From positions 227,752,701-227,816,700 of the forward strand of contig CM077034.1 in the NCBI GenBank assembly GCA_039090855.1: a stretch of 64,000 nucleotides of DNA. The letters run 5' to 3'. The notes beneath the pieces were generated by a model. That model was not told the DNA's origin. It worked only from the letters and a program-made list of their open reading frames with translations, and made no database searches. The stretch comes from Macrothele yani. Taxonomy: Eukaryota > Arthropoda > Arachnida > Araneae > Macrothelidae. The position numbers were made by a program, and so were the translations under genes. Shown piece by piece: positions 22,468 to 35,417 of the stretch. Within the stretch, counting starts at the first letter, position 1. The number at the start of each line of letters is the position of its first letter.

Positions 22468-24843
22468 TCACGTTATCCTCTGTATTCCGTTATCTATAAA
22501 TTTCGTTGGTATCAGACGTCTAATTTTTGATGTTCTTTTTTCACTTTCTAGCCACGACCATCCCCGATTTAGGCGTCCAGGTTGAGGATGCTTGGAACTC
22601 AATACCCCAAACTTACATCCAACATCTGTACGACAGACTCCATGCCAGAATTGCACAGTGTGACGCAGTTCATGGCGGTTCAACCTCGTACTAACCATGT
22701 TACATGGAAATGCTATTTTTCAGTTTACCAGCAAATACAGCTGTATTTTGCCATAATGTTTTGATCACGTTATCCTCTGTATTCCGTTATGTATAAATTT
22801 CGTTGGTATCAGACGTCTCCTTCTTGGTGTTCTTTTTTCACTTTCTAGCCACGACCATCCCCGATTTAGGCGTCCAGGTTGAGGATGCTTGGAACTCAAT
22901 ACCCCAAACTTACATCCAACATCTGTACGACAGACTCCATGCCAGAATTGCACAGTGTGACGCAGTTCATGGCGGTTCAACCTCGTACTAACCATGTTAC
23001 ATGGAAATGTTATTTTTCAGTTTACCAGCAAATACAGCTGTATTTTGCCATAATGTTTTTATCACGTTATCCTCTGTATTCCGTTATGTATAAATTTCGT
23101 TGGTATCAGACGTCTCCTTCTTGGTGTTCTTTTTTCACTTTCTAGCCACGACCATCCCCGATGTACGCGTCCAGATTGAGGATGCTTGGAACTCAATACC
23201 CCAAACTTCCATCCAACATCTGTACGACAGACTCCATGCCAGAATTGCACAGTGTGACGCAGTTCATGGCGGTTCAACCTCGTACTAACCATGTTACATG
23301 GAAATGTTATTTTTCAGTTTACCAGCAAATACAGCTGTATTTTGCCATAATGTTTTTATCACGTTATCCTCTGTATTCCGTTATGTATAAATTTCGTTGG
23401 TATCAGACGTCTCCTTCTTGGTGTTCTTGTTTCACTTTCTAGCCACGACCATCCCCGATGTACGCGTCCAGATTGAGGATGCTTGGAACTCAATACCCCA
23501 AACTTACATCCAACATCTGTACGACAGACTCCATGCCAGAATTGCACAGTGTGACGCAGTTCATGGTGGTTCAACCTCGTACTAACCATGTTACATGGAA
23601 ATGTTATTTTTCAGTTTACCAGCAAATACAGCTGTATTTTGCCATAATGTTTTGATCACGTTATCCTCTGTATTCCGTTATCTATAAATTTCGTTGGTAT
23701 CAGACGTCTAATTTTTGATGTTCTTTTTTCACTTTCTAGCCACGACCATCCCCGATTTAGGCGTCCAGGTTGAGGATGCTTGGAACTCAATACCCCAAAC
23801 TTACATCCAACATCTGTACGACAGACTCCATGCCAGAATTGCACAGTGTGACGCAGTTCATGGCGGTTCAACCTCGTACTAACCATGTTACATGGAAATG
23901 CTATTTTTCAGTTTACCAGCAAATACAGCTGTATTTTGCCATAATGTTTTGATCACGTTATCCTCTGTATTCCGTTATGTATAAATTTCGTTGGTATCAG
24001 ACGTCTCCTTCTTGGTGTTCTTTTTTCACTTTCTAGCCACGACCATCCCCGATTTAGGCGTCCAGGTTGAGGATGCTTGAAACTCAATACCCCAAACTTA
24101 CATCCAACATCTGTACGACAGACTCCATGCCAGAATTGCACAGTGTGACGCAGTTCATGGCGGTTCAACCTCGTACTAACCATGTTACATGGAAATGTTA
24201 TTTTTCAGTTTACCAGCAAATACAGCTGTATTTTGCCATAATGTTTTTATCACGTTATCCTCTGTATTCCGTTATGTATAAATTTCGTTGGTATCAGACG
24301 TCTCCTTCTTGGTGTTCTTTTTTCACTTTCTAGCCACGACCATCCCCGATGTACGCGTCCAGATTGAGGATGCTTGGAACTCAATACCCCAAACTTCCAT
24401 CCAACATCTGTACGACAGACTCCATGCCAGAATTGCACAGTGTGACGCAGTTCATGGCGGTTCAACCTCGTACTAACCATGTTACATGGAAATGTTATTT
24501 TTCAGTTTACCAGCAAATACAGCTGTATTTTGCCATAATGTTTTTATCACGTTATCCTCTGTATTCCGTTATGTATAAATTTCGTTGGTATCAGACGTCT
24601 CCTTCTTGGTGTTCTTGTTTCACTTTCTAGCCACGACCATCCCCGATGTACGCGTCCAGATTGAGGATGCTTGGAACTCAATACCCCAAACTTACATCCA
24701 ACATCTGTACGACAGACTCCATGCCAGAATTGCACAGTGTGACGCAGTTCATGGCGGTTCAACCTCGTACTAACCATGTTACATGGAAATGTTATTTTTC
24801 AGTTTACCAGCAAATACAGCTGTATTTTGCCATAATGTTTTGA
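22468..24843. repeat. higher-order duplication: two 4-unit blocks
   Basis: Blocks 22,468-23,655 and 23,656-24,843 (1,188 bp each) share the order CTAATTTTTGATG unit, GATTTAGGCG unit, GATGTACGCG unit, GATGTACGCG with TTCTTGTTTCAC. The same four-unit order returns at 26,032-27,220, and its first unit type again at 28,706. Confidence 0.9.
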
Positions 24844-27800
24844 TCACGTTATCCTCTGTATTCCGTTATGTATAAATTTCGTTGGTATCAGACGTTTCCT
24901 TCTTGGTGTTCTTTTTTCACTTTCTAGCCACGACCATCCCCGATTGAGGCGTCCAGGTTCAGGATGCTTGGAACTCAATACCCCAAACTTCCATCCAACA
25001 TCTGTACGACAGACTCCATGCCAGAATTGCACAGTGTGACGCAGTTCATGGCGGTTCAACCTCGTACTAACCATGTTACATGGAAATGTTATTTTTCAGT
25101 TTACCAGCAAACACAGCTGTATTTTGCCATAATGTTTTGATCACGTTATCCTCTGTATTCCGTTATGTATAAATTTCGTTTCTATCAGACGTCTCCTTCT
25201 TGGTGTTCTTTTTTCACTTTCTAGCCACGACCATCCCCGATTTAGGCGTCCAGGTTGAGGATGCTTGGAACTCAATACCCCAAACTTACATCCAACATCT
25301 GTACGACAGACTCCATGCCAGAATTGCACAGTGTGACGCAGTTCATGGCGGTTCAACCTCGTACTAACCATGTTACATGGAAATGTTATTTTTCAGTTTA
25401 CCAGCAAACACAGCTGTATTTTGCCATAATGTTTTGATCACGTTATCCTCTGTATTCCGTTATGTATAAATTTCGTTTCTATCAGACGTCTCCTTCTTGG
25501 TGTTCTTTTTTCACTTTCTAGCCACGACCATCCCCGATTGAGGCGTCCAGGTTCAGGATGCTTGGAACTCAATACCCCAAACTTCCATCCAACATCTGTA
25601 CGACAGACTCCATGCCAGAATTGCACAGTGTGACGCAGTTCATGGCGGTTCAACCTCGTACTAACCATGTTACATGGAAATGTTATTTTTCAGTTTACCA
25701 GCAAACACAGCTGTATTTTGCCATAATGTTTTGATCACGTTATCCTCTGTATTCCGTTATGTATAAATTTCGTTTCTATCAGACGTCTCCTTCTTGGTGT
25801 TCTTTTTTCACTTTCTAGCCACGACCATCCCCGATTTAGGCGTCCAGGTTGAGGATGCTTGGAACTCAATACCCCAAACTTACGTCCAACATCTGTACGA
25901 CAGACTCCATGCCAGAATTGCACAGTGTGACGCAGTTCATGGCGGTTCAACCTCGTACTAACCATGTTACATGGAAATGTTATTTTTCAGTTTACCAGCA
26001 AATACAGCTGTATTTTGCCATAATGTTTTGATCACGTTATCCTCTGTATTCCGTTATCTATAAATTTCGTTGGTATCAGACGTCTAATTTTTGATGTTCT
26101 TTTTTCACTTTCTAGCCACGACCATCCCCGATTTAGGCGTCCAGGTTGAGGATGCTTGGAACTCAATACCCCAAACTTACATCCAACATCTGTACGACAG
26201 ACTCCATGCCAGAATTGCACAGTGTGACGCAGTTCATGGCGGTTCAACCTCGTACTAACCATGTTACATGGAAATGCTATTTTTCAGTTTACCAGCAAAT
26301 ACAGCTGTATTTTGCCATAATGTTTTGATCACGTTATCCTCTGTATTCCGTTATGTATAAATTTCGTTGGTATCAGACGTCTCCTTCTTGGTGTTCTTTT
26401 TTCACTTTCTAGCCACGACCATCCCCGATTTAGGCGTCCAGGTTGAGGATGCTTGGAACTCAATAATCCAAACTTACATCCAACATCTGTACGACAGACT
26501 CCATGCCAGAATTGCACAGTGTGACGCAGTTCATGGCGGTTCAACCTCGTACTAACCATGTTACATGGAAATGTTATTTTTCAGTTTACCAGCAAATACA
26601 GCTGTATTTTTGCCATAATGTTTTTATCACGTTATCCTCTGTATTCCGTTATGTATAAATTTCGTTGGTATCAGACGTCTCCTTCTTGGTGTTCTTTTTT
26701 CACTTTCTAGCCACGACCATCCCCGATGTACGCGTCCAGATTGAGGATGCTTGGAACTCAATACCCCAAACTTCCATCCAACATCTGTACGACAGACTCC
26801 ATGCCAGAATTGCACAGTGTGACGCAGTTCATGGCGGTTCAACCTCGTACTAACCATGTTACATGGAAATGTTATTTTTCAGTTTACCAGCAAATACAGC
26901 TGTATTTTGCCATAATGTTTTTATCACGTTATCCTCTGTATTCCGTTATGTATAAATTTCGTTGGTATCAGACGTCTCCTTCTTGGTGTTCTTGTTTCAC
27001 TTTCTAGCCACGACCATCCCCGATGTACGCGTCCAGATTGAGGATGCTTGGAACTCAATACCCCAAACTTACATCCAACATCTGTACGACAGACTCCATG
27101 CCAGAATTGCACAGTGTGACGCAGTTCATGGCGGTTCAACCTCGTACTACACATGTTACATGGAAATGTTATTTTTCAGTTTACCAGCAAATACAGCTGT
27201 ATTTTGCCATAATGTTTTGATCACGTTATCCTCTGTATTCCGTTATGTATAAATTTCGTTGGTATCAGACGTCTCCTTCTTGGTGTTCTTTTTTCACTTT
27301 CTAGCCACGACCATCCCCGATTTAGGCGTCCAGGTTGAGGATGCTTGGAACTCAATACCCCAAACTTACATCCAACATCTGTACGACAGACTCCATGCCA
27401 GAATTGCACAGTGTGACGCAGTTCATGGCGGTTCAACCTCGTACTAACCATGTTACATGGAAATGTTATTTTTCAGTTTACCAACAAATACAGCTGTATT
27501 TTGCCATAATGTTTTTATCACGTTATCCTCTGTATTCCGTTATGTATAAATTTCGTTGGTATCAGACGTCTCCTTCTTGGTGTTCTTTTTTCACTTTCTA
27601 GCCACGACCATCCCCGATGTACGCGTCCAGATTGAGGATGCTTGGAACTCAATACCCCAAACTTCCATCCAACATCTGTACGACAGACTCCATGCCAGAA
27701 TTGCACAGTGTGACGCAGTTCATGGCGGTTCAACCTCGTGCTAACCATGTTACATGGAAATGTTATTTTTCAGTTTACCAGCAAATACAGCTGTATTTTG

Positions 27801-29002
27801 CCATAATGTTTTTATCACTTTATCCTCTGTATTCCGTTATGTATAAATTTCGTTGGTATCAGACGTCTCCTTCTTTGTGTTCTTGTTTCACTTTCTAGCC
27901 ACGACCATCCCCGATGTACGCGTCCAGATTGAGGATGCTTGGAACTCAATACCCCAAACTTACATCCAACATCTGTACGACAGACTCCATGCCAGAATTG
28001 CACAGTGTGACGCAGTTCATGGCGGTTCAACCTCGTACTAACCATGTTACATGGAAATGTTATTTTTCAGTTTACCAGCAAATACAGCTGTATTTTGCCA
28101 TAATGTTTTGATCACGTTATCCTCTGTATTCCGTTATGTATAAATTTCGTTGGTATCAGACGTTTCCTTCTTGGTGTTCTTTTTTCACTTTCTAGCCACG
28201 ACCATCCCCGATTGAGGCGTCCAGGTTCAGGATGCTTGGAACTCAATACCCCAAACTTCCATCCAACATCTGTACGACAGACTCCATGCCAGAATTGCAC
28301 AGTGTGACGCAGTTCATGGCGGTTCAACCTCGTACTAACCATGTTACATGGAAATGTTATTTTTCAGTTTACCAGCAAACACAGCTGTATTTTGCCATAA
28401 TGTTTTGATCACGTTATCCTCTGTATTCCGTTATGTATAAATTTCGTTTCTATCAGACGTCTCCTTCTTGGTGTTCTTTTTTCACTTTCTAGCCACGACC
28501 ATCCCCGATTTAGGCGTCCAGGTTGAGGATGCTTGGAACTCAATACCCCAAACTTACATCCAACATCTGTACGACAGACTCCATGCCAGAATTGCACAGT
28601 GTGACGCAGTTCATGGCGGTTCAACCTCGTACTAACCATGTTACATGGAAATGTTATTTTTCAGTTTACCAGCAAATACAGCTGTATTTTGCCATAATGT
28701 TTTGATCACGTTATCCTCTGTATTCCGTTATCTATAAATTTCGTTGGTATCAGACGTCTAATTTTTGATGTTCTTTTTTCACTTTCTAGCCACGACCATC
28801 CCCGATTTAGGCGTCCAGGTTGAGGATGCTTGGAACTCAATACCCCAAACTTACATCCAACATCTGTACGACAGACTCCATGCCAGAATTGCACAGTGTG
28901 ACGCAGTTCATGGCGGTTCAACCTCGTACTAACCATGTTACATGGAAATGCTATTTTTCAGTTTACCAGCAAATACAGCTGTATTTTGCCATAATGTTTT
29001 GA

Positions 29003-31081
29003 TCACGTTATCCTCTGTATTCCGTTATGTATAAATTTCGTTGGTATCAGACGTCTCCTTCTTGGTGTTCTTTTTCACTTTCTAGCCACGACCATCCCCG
29101 ATTTAGGCGTCCAGGTTAAGGATTCTTGGAACTCAATACCCCAAACTTACATCCAACATCTGTACGACAGACTCCATGCCAGAATTGCACAGTGTGACGC
29201 AGTTCATGGCGGTTCAACCTCGTACTAACCATGTTACATGGAAATGTTATTTTTCAGTTTACCAGCAAATACAGCTGTATTTTGCCATAATGTTTTGATC
29301 ACGTTATCCTCTGTATTCCGTTATGTATAAATTTCGTTGGTATCAGACGTCTCCTTCTTGGTGTTCTTTTTTCACTTTCTAGCCACGACCATCCCCGATT
29401 GAGGCGTCCAGGTTGAGGATGCTTGGAACTCAATACCCCAAACTTACATCCAACATCTGTACGACAGACTCCATGCCAGAATTGCACAGTGTGACGCAGT
29501 TCATGGCGGTTCAACCTCGTACTAACCATGTTACATGGAAATGCTATTTTTCAGTTTACCAGCAAATACAGCTGTATTTTGCCATAATGTTTTGATCACG
29601 TTATCCTCTGTATTCCGTTATGTATAAATTTCGTTGGTATCAGACGTCTCCTTCTTGGTGTTCTTTTTTCACTTTCTAGCCACGACCATCCCCGATTTAG
29701 GCGTCCAGGTTAAGGATTCTTGGAACTCAATACCCCAAACTTACATCCAACATCTGTACGACAGACTCCATGCCAGAATTGCACGAGTGTGACGCAGTTC
29801 ATGGCGGTTCAACCTCGTACTAACCATGTTACATGGAAATGGTATTTTTCAGTTTACCAGCAAATACAGCTGTATTTTGCCATAATGTTTTGATCACGTT
29901 ATCCTCTGTATTCCGTTATGTATAAATTTCGTTGGTATCAGACGTCTCCTTCTTGGTGTTCTTTTTTCACTTTCTAGCCACGACCATCCCCGATTGAGGC
30001 GTCCAGGTTGAGGATGCTTGGAACTCAATACCCCAAACTTACATCCAACATCTGTACGACAGACTCCATGCCAGAATTGCACAGTGTGACGCAGTTCATG
30101 GCGGTTCAACCTCGTACTAACCATGTTACATGGAAATGCTATTTTTCAGTTTACCAGCAAATACAGCTGTATTTTGCCATAATGTTTTGATCACGTTATC
30201 CTCTGTATTCCGTTATGTATAAATTTCGTTGGTATCAGACGTCTCCTTCTTGGTGTTCTTTTTTCACTTTCTAGCCACGACCATCCCCGATTTAGGCGTC
30301 CAGGTTAAGGATTCTTGGAACTCAATACCCCAAACTTACATCCAACATCTGTACGACAGACTCCATGCCAGAATTGCACAGTGTGACGCAGTTCATGGCG
30401 GTTCAACCTCGTACTAACCATGTTACATGGAAATGTTATTTTTCAGTTTACCAGCAAATACAGCTGTATTTTGCCATAATGTTTTGATCACGTTATCCTC
30501 TGTATTCCGTTATGTATAAATTTCGTTGGTATCAGACGTCTCCTTCTTGGTGTTCTTTTTTCACTTTCTAGCCACGACCATCCCCGATTGAGGCGTCCAG
30601 GTTGAGGATGCTTGGAACTCAATACCCCAAACTTACATCCAACATCTGTACGACAGACTCCATGCCAGAATTGCACAGTGTGACGCAGTTCATGGCGGTT
30701 CAACCTCGTACTAACCATGTTACATGGAAATGCTATTTTTCAGTTTACCAGCAAATACAGCTGTATTTTGCCATAATGTTTTGATCACGTTATCCTCTGT
30801 ATTCCGTTATGTATAAATTTCGTTGGTATCAGACGTCTCCTTCTTGGTGTTCTTTTTTCACTTTCTAGCCACGACCATCCCCGATTTAGGCGTCCAGGTT
30901 AAGGATTCTTGGAACTCAATACCCCAAACTTACATCCAACATCTGTACGACAGACTCCATGCCAGAATTACACAGTGTGACGCAGTTCATGGCGGTTCAA
31001 CCTCGTACTAACCATGTTACATGGAAATGTTATTTTTCAGTTTACCAGCAAATACAGCTGTATTTTGCCATAATGTTTTGA
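29003..31081. repeat. 594-bp dimer section of the satellite
   Basis: Units with TTAAGGATTCTTGG (near 29,116, 29,710, 30,304, 30,899) alternate with GATTGAGGCG units, the latter also carrying AAATGCTATTT, giving a dimeric period of about 594 bp. Confidence 0.85.
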
Positions 31082-34000
31082 TCACGTTATCCTCTGTATT
31101 CCGTTATGTATAAATTTCGTTGGTATCAGACGTCTCCTTCTTGGTGTTCTTTTTTCACTTTCTAGCCACGACCATCCCCGATTGAATCGTCCAGGTTGAG
31201 GATGCTTGGAACTCAATACCCCAAACTTACATCCAACATCTGTACGACAGACTCCATGCCAGAATTGCACAGTGTGACTCAGTTCATGGCGGTTCAACCT
31301 CGTACTAACCATGTTACATGGAAATGGTATTTTTCAGTTTACCAGCAAATACAGCTGTATTTTGCCATAATGTTTTGATCACGTTATCCTCTGTATTCCG
31401 TTATGTATAAATTTCGTTTATATCAGACGTCTCCTTCTTTATGTTCTTTTTTCACTTTCTAGCCACGACCATCCCCGATTGAGGCGTCCAGGTTGAGGAT
31501 GCTTGGAACTCAATACCCCAAACTTACATCCAACATCTGTACGACAGACTCCATGCCAGAATTGCACAGTGTGACGCAGTTCATGGCGGTTCAACCTCGT
31601 ACTAACCATGTTACATGGAAATGTTATTTTTCAGTTTACCAGCAAATACAGCTGTATTTTGCCATAATGTTTTGATCCCGTTATCCTCTGTATTCCGTTA
31701 TGTATAAATTTCGTTGGTATCAGACGTCTCCTTCTTGGTGTTCTTTTTTCACTTTCTAGCCACGACCATCCCCGATTGAGGCGTCCAGGTTGAGGATGCT
31801 TGGAACTCAATACCCCAAACTTACATCCAACATCTGTACGACAGACTCCATGCCAGAATTGCACAGTGTGACGCAGTTCATGGCGGTTCAACCTCGTACT
31901 AACCATGTTACATGGAAATGTTATTTTTCAGTTTACCAGCAAATACAGCTGTATTTTGCCATAATGTTTTGATCACGTTATCCTCTGTATTCCGTTATGT
32001 ATAAATTTCGTTGGTATCAGACGTCTCCTTCTTGGTGTTCTTTTTTCACTTTCTAGCCACGACCATCCCCGATTGAGGCGTCCAGGTTGAGGATGCTTGG
32101 AACTCAATACCCCAAACTTACATCCAACATCTGTACGACAGACTCCATGCCAGAATTGCACAGTGTGACGCAGTTCATGGCGGTTCAACCTCGTACTAAC
32201 CATGTTACATGGAAATGTTATTTTTCAGTTTACCAGCAAATACAGCTGTATTTTGCCATAATGTTTTGATCACGTTATCCTCTGTATTCCGTTATGTATA
32301 AATTTCGTTGGTATCAGACGTCTCCTTCTTGGTGTTCTTTTTTCACTTTCTAGCCACGACCATCCCCGATTGAGGCGTCCAGGTTGAGGATGCTTGGAAC
32401 TCAATACCCCAAACTTACATCCAACATCTGTACGACAGACTCCATGCCAGAATTGCACAGTGTGACGCAGTTCATGGCGGTTCAACCTCGTACTAACCAT
32501 GTTACATGGAAATGCTATTTTTCAGTTTACCAGCAAATACAGCTGTATTTTGCCATAATGTTTTGATCACGTTATCCTCTGTATTCCGTTATGTATAAAT
32601 TTCGTTGGTATCAGACGTCTCCTTCTTGGTGTTCTTTTTTCACTTTCTAGCCACGACCATCCCCGATTTAGGCGTCCAGGTTAAGGATTCTTGGAACTCA
32701 ATACCCCAAACTTACATCCAACATCTGTACGACAGACTCCATGCCAGAATTACACAGTGTGACGCAGTTCATGGCGGTTCAACCTCGTACTAACCATGTT
32801 ACATGGAAATGTTATTTTTCAGTTTACCAGCAAATACAGCTGTATTTTGCCATAATGTTTTGATCACGTTATCCTCTGTATTCCGTTATGTATAAATTTC
32901 GTTGGTATCAGACGTCTCCTTCTTGGTGTTCTTTTTTCACTTTCTAGCCACGACCATCCCCGATTGAATCGTCCAGGTTGAGGATGCTTGGAACTCAATA
33001 CCCCAAACTTACATCCAACATCTGTACGACAGACTCCATGCCAGAATTGCACAGTGTGACTCAGTTCATGGCGGTTCAACCTCGTACTAACCATGTTACA
33101 TGGAAATGGTATTTTTCAGTTTACCAGCAAATACAGCTGTATTTTGCCATAATGTTTTGATCACGTTATCCTCTGTATTCCGTTATGTATAAATTTCGTT
33201 TATATCAGACGTCTCCTTCTTTATGTTCTTTTTTCACTTTCTAGCCACGACCATCCCCGATTGAGGCGTCCAGGTTGAGGATGCTTGGAACTCAATACCC
33301 CAAACTTACATCCAACATCTGTACGACAGACTCCATGCCAGAATTGCACAGTGTGACGCAGTTCATGGCGGTTCAACCTCGTACTAACCATGTTACATGG
33401 AAATGTTATTTTTCAGTTTACCAGCAAATACAGCTGTATTTTGCCATAATGTTTTGATCACGTTATCCTCTGTATTCCGTTATGTATAAATTTCGTTGGT
33501 ATCAGACGTCTCCTTCTTGGTGTTCTTTTTTCACTTTCTAGCCACGACCATCCCCGATTGAGGCGTCCAGGTTGAGGATGCTTGGAACTCAATACCCCAA
33601 ACTTACATCCAACATCTGTACGACAGACTCCATGCCAGAATTGCACAGTGTGACGCAGTTCATGGCGGTTCAACCTCGTACTAACCATGTTACATGGAAA
33701 TGTTATTTTTCAGTTTACCAGCAAATACAGCTGTATTTTGCCATAATGTTTTGATCACGTTATCCTCTGTATTCCGTTATGTATAAATTTCGTTGGTATC
33801 AGACGTCTCCTTCTTGGTGTTCTTTTTTCACTTTCTAGCCACGACCATCCCCGATTGAGGCGTCCAGGTTGAGGATGCTTGGAACTTAATACCCCAAACT
33901 TACATCCAACATCTGTACGACAGACTCCATGCCAGAATTGCACAGTGTGACGCAGTTCATGGCGGTTCAACCTCGTACTAACCATGTTACATGGAAATGT

Positions 34001-34130
34001 TATTTTTCAGTTTACCAGCAAATACAGCTGTATTTTGCCATAATGTTTTGATCACGTTATCCTCTGTATTCCGTTATGTATAAATTTCGTTGGTATCAGA
34101 CGTCTCCTTCTTGGTGTTCTTTTTTCACTT
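30785..34130. repeat. higher-order duplication: two 6-unit blocks at the distal end
   Basis: Blocks starting at 30,785 and 32,567 (offset 1,782 bp, six units) share rare variants in order: GAATTACACAG, GATTGAATCG with GTGACTCAG, and GTTTATATCAG with CTTTATGTTC. The second block ends at the transposon terminus. Confidence 0.9.
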
Positions 34131-34140
34131 TCCGCCAGTG

Positions 34141-34589
34141 TATGTTACTGAAAGAAATTTCATCTAATAATGCTGGAAGGGCGGGGAGGGGGGGGTGTTT
34201 TTCGTAAACAAAACTATTACTCTTTAATTCTTACATTTGAAGGATATAACTGCTAGCTGTTTTTGGCTAGCTCTCGTAAAACGTTAAAAATCTACCTTCC
34301 GAGCTCTTTGCTAAATATGTTACTGAAAGAAATTTGTTTCCAAATTTTCCGCAATTGTAACAGCTTTTTTAATACCAATAAACTAATAAATTGCTCTATT
34401 TCCTGTTTCTACCACTTTTGTTAAAATTCTGTGTTGATATTACGCATTCGCATGAAATCAACATTTAAGAACGGGACCAGACTAAAAAGCAACTATTGTT
34501 TATTTCTTCAGTAAGATTTAAATTTTCCTTTCCCATGCAGTATTTTATTCTTTATCACCAACCTTTTACTGTTTTTTAAATTTCCTTTT
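34141..34589. other. unassigned AT-rich flank
   Basis: No coding frame or transposon ends seen. The string ATGTTACTGAAAGAAATTT occurs at 34,142 and again at 34,316, a 19-bp direct repeat. A G-run (GGGCGGGGAGGGGGGGGTG) sits near 34,180. Confidence 0.5.
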
Positions 34590-34935
34590 GCCGCCCCGGT
34601 GGCGCAGTGGTCTAACCGATGGCCTCTGATCATTCGTCCGTAAGGGGTCCGGGTTCGAATCCCGGTCGGGCATGGATGTTGTGTTTGTCTTACGGCGCTG
34701 GCTCTCTCCCTTCCCTGGAACCAGTGACCCTAAATTAGGGACAGGCGACTGCTTATAGCCCATTGAGTTGCTCACGGTGGTCGTTAAACCTCCAATCAAT
34801 CAATGGATGTTGTGTTTGTCTTACGGCACTGGCTCTCTCCCTTTCCTGGAACCAGTGACCCTAAATTAGGGACAGGCGACTGCTTATAGCCCATTGAGTT
34901 GCTCACGGTGGTCGTTAAACCTCCAATCAAAAAAA
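34590..34935 (+). mobile_element. tRNA-derived SINE with duplicated tail, copy 3
   Basis: A complete SINE (head GCCGCCCCGGTGGCGCAGTG, box B GGTTCGAATCC) is followed after CAATCAATCA by a second body without tRNA head, starting ATGGATGTTGTGTTTG (34,803), then an A-run. The left flank AATTTCCTTTTG and right flank AATTCCTTTTC are nearly the same, an approximate target duplication. Confidence 0.9.
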
Positions 34936-34947
34936 GAATTCCTTTTC

Positions 34948-35163
34948 GCCGCCCCGGTGGCGCAGTGGTCTAAGCGATGGCCTCTGATCATTCGTCCGTA
35001 AGGGGTCCGGGTTCGAATCCCGGTCAGGCATGGATGTTGTGTTTGTCTTACGGCACTGGCTCTCTCCCTTCCCTGGAACCAGTGACCCTAAATTAGGGAC
35101 GGGAGACTGCTTATAGCCCATTGAGTTGCTCACGGTGGTCGTTAAAACTCCAATAAAAAAAAA
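34948..35163 (+). mobile_element. tRNA-derived SINE, copy 4
   Basis: Full-length copy with intact box A and box B, body and A-tail, directly downstream of copy 3 and in the same orientation. Confidence 0.92.
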
Positions 35164-35165
35164 CT

Positions 35166-35417
35166 ATGTGTTTATCTTTGGCTTCGGCTTCGTGCCCCTT
35201 GCTCGTGCCTCGGCAGTGACGTCAAACGAAAGAGCCAATCAGAGCACAGATCGCTAATGGGCCCCTAATAGATATCTAAGAACCCTGCGTTTCAGACTTA
35301 CTTTATGATTTCAGTGTGGTTCATAAACAGTCGGAGCTGAGATTTCGAACTGATTGGTTGGGAGAAAGACTTTTCAGTGAACCCAGAAAGGCAGAGATAA
35401 ACGTCGTTGCGACAACA
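35166..35417 (+). mobile_element. right end of candidate LTR A (truncated)
   Basis: Holds GCAGTGACGTCAAACG, CCAATCAGAGC and the stretch to GACAACA, then after 4 nt TGGTGACGCGGAG (35,422), which resembles a tRNA primer site. Its left part is missing; SINE copy 4 abuts it. Confidence 0.4.

Larger units (their letters stand above)
13053..34130 (+). repeat. 297-bp satellite array, about 71 copies, derived from the Tc1 tail
   Basis: Each unit starts GCCACGACCATCCCCGAT, passes through the Tc1 C-terminal coding (GTCCAGGTTGAGGATGCTTG ... TTCAACCTCGTACTAACC) and 3' flank, and ends TTCTTTTTTCACTTTCTA. The junction ACTTTCTAGCC is the same throughout, so all copies descend from one founding duplication joining the subterminal CACTTTC to the codons for PATT. 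Copies differ by few substitutions. Diagnostic variants include GATTTAGGCG/GATTGAGGCG/GATGTACGCG, GTTTCTATCAG, CTAATTTTTGATG and AAGGATTCTTGG. Since 297 is 99 codons the same short frames recur, but stops close every frame. Confidence 0.97.
12120..34140 (+). mobile_element. Tc1-type transposon with its 3' tail expanded into a satellite
   Basis: A transposase gene (12,174-13,196) is followed without a break by about 71 copies of a 297-bp unit containing its own C-terminal coding and 3' flank. At 34,131 the last unit departs from the repeat junction and ends CCGCCAGTG next to TA (34,141-34,142), which looks like a true Tc1 terminus. No inverted partner (CACTGGCGG...) is visible near 12.1 kb, so the 5' end is truncated or too diverged. 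The array therefore appears to lie inside a single transposon copy. Confidence 0.75.

Noticed and set aside
13000..34100. Dozens of 60-76-codon frames on both strands repeating every 297 bp, as a tandem small-protein gene family
   Set aside because: They are the same DNA unit read in several frames; 297 is divisible by three so frames recur, every frame is closed by stops, and the plus-strand coding is the Tc1 C-terminus out of context.
34566..34799. Minus-strand frame repeated in several places (with SLVPGKGESQ) as a conserved protein
   Set aside because: It is the antisense of the SINE body and occurs only where the SINE is.
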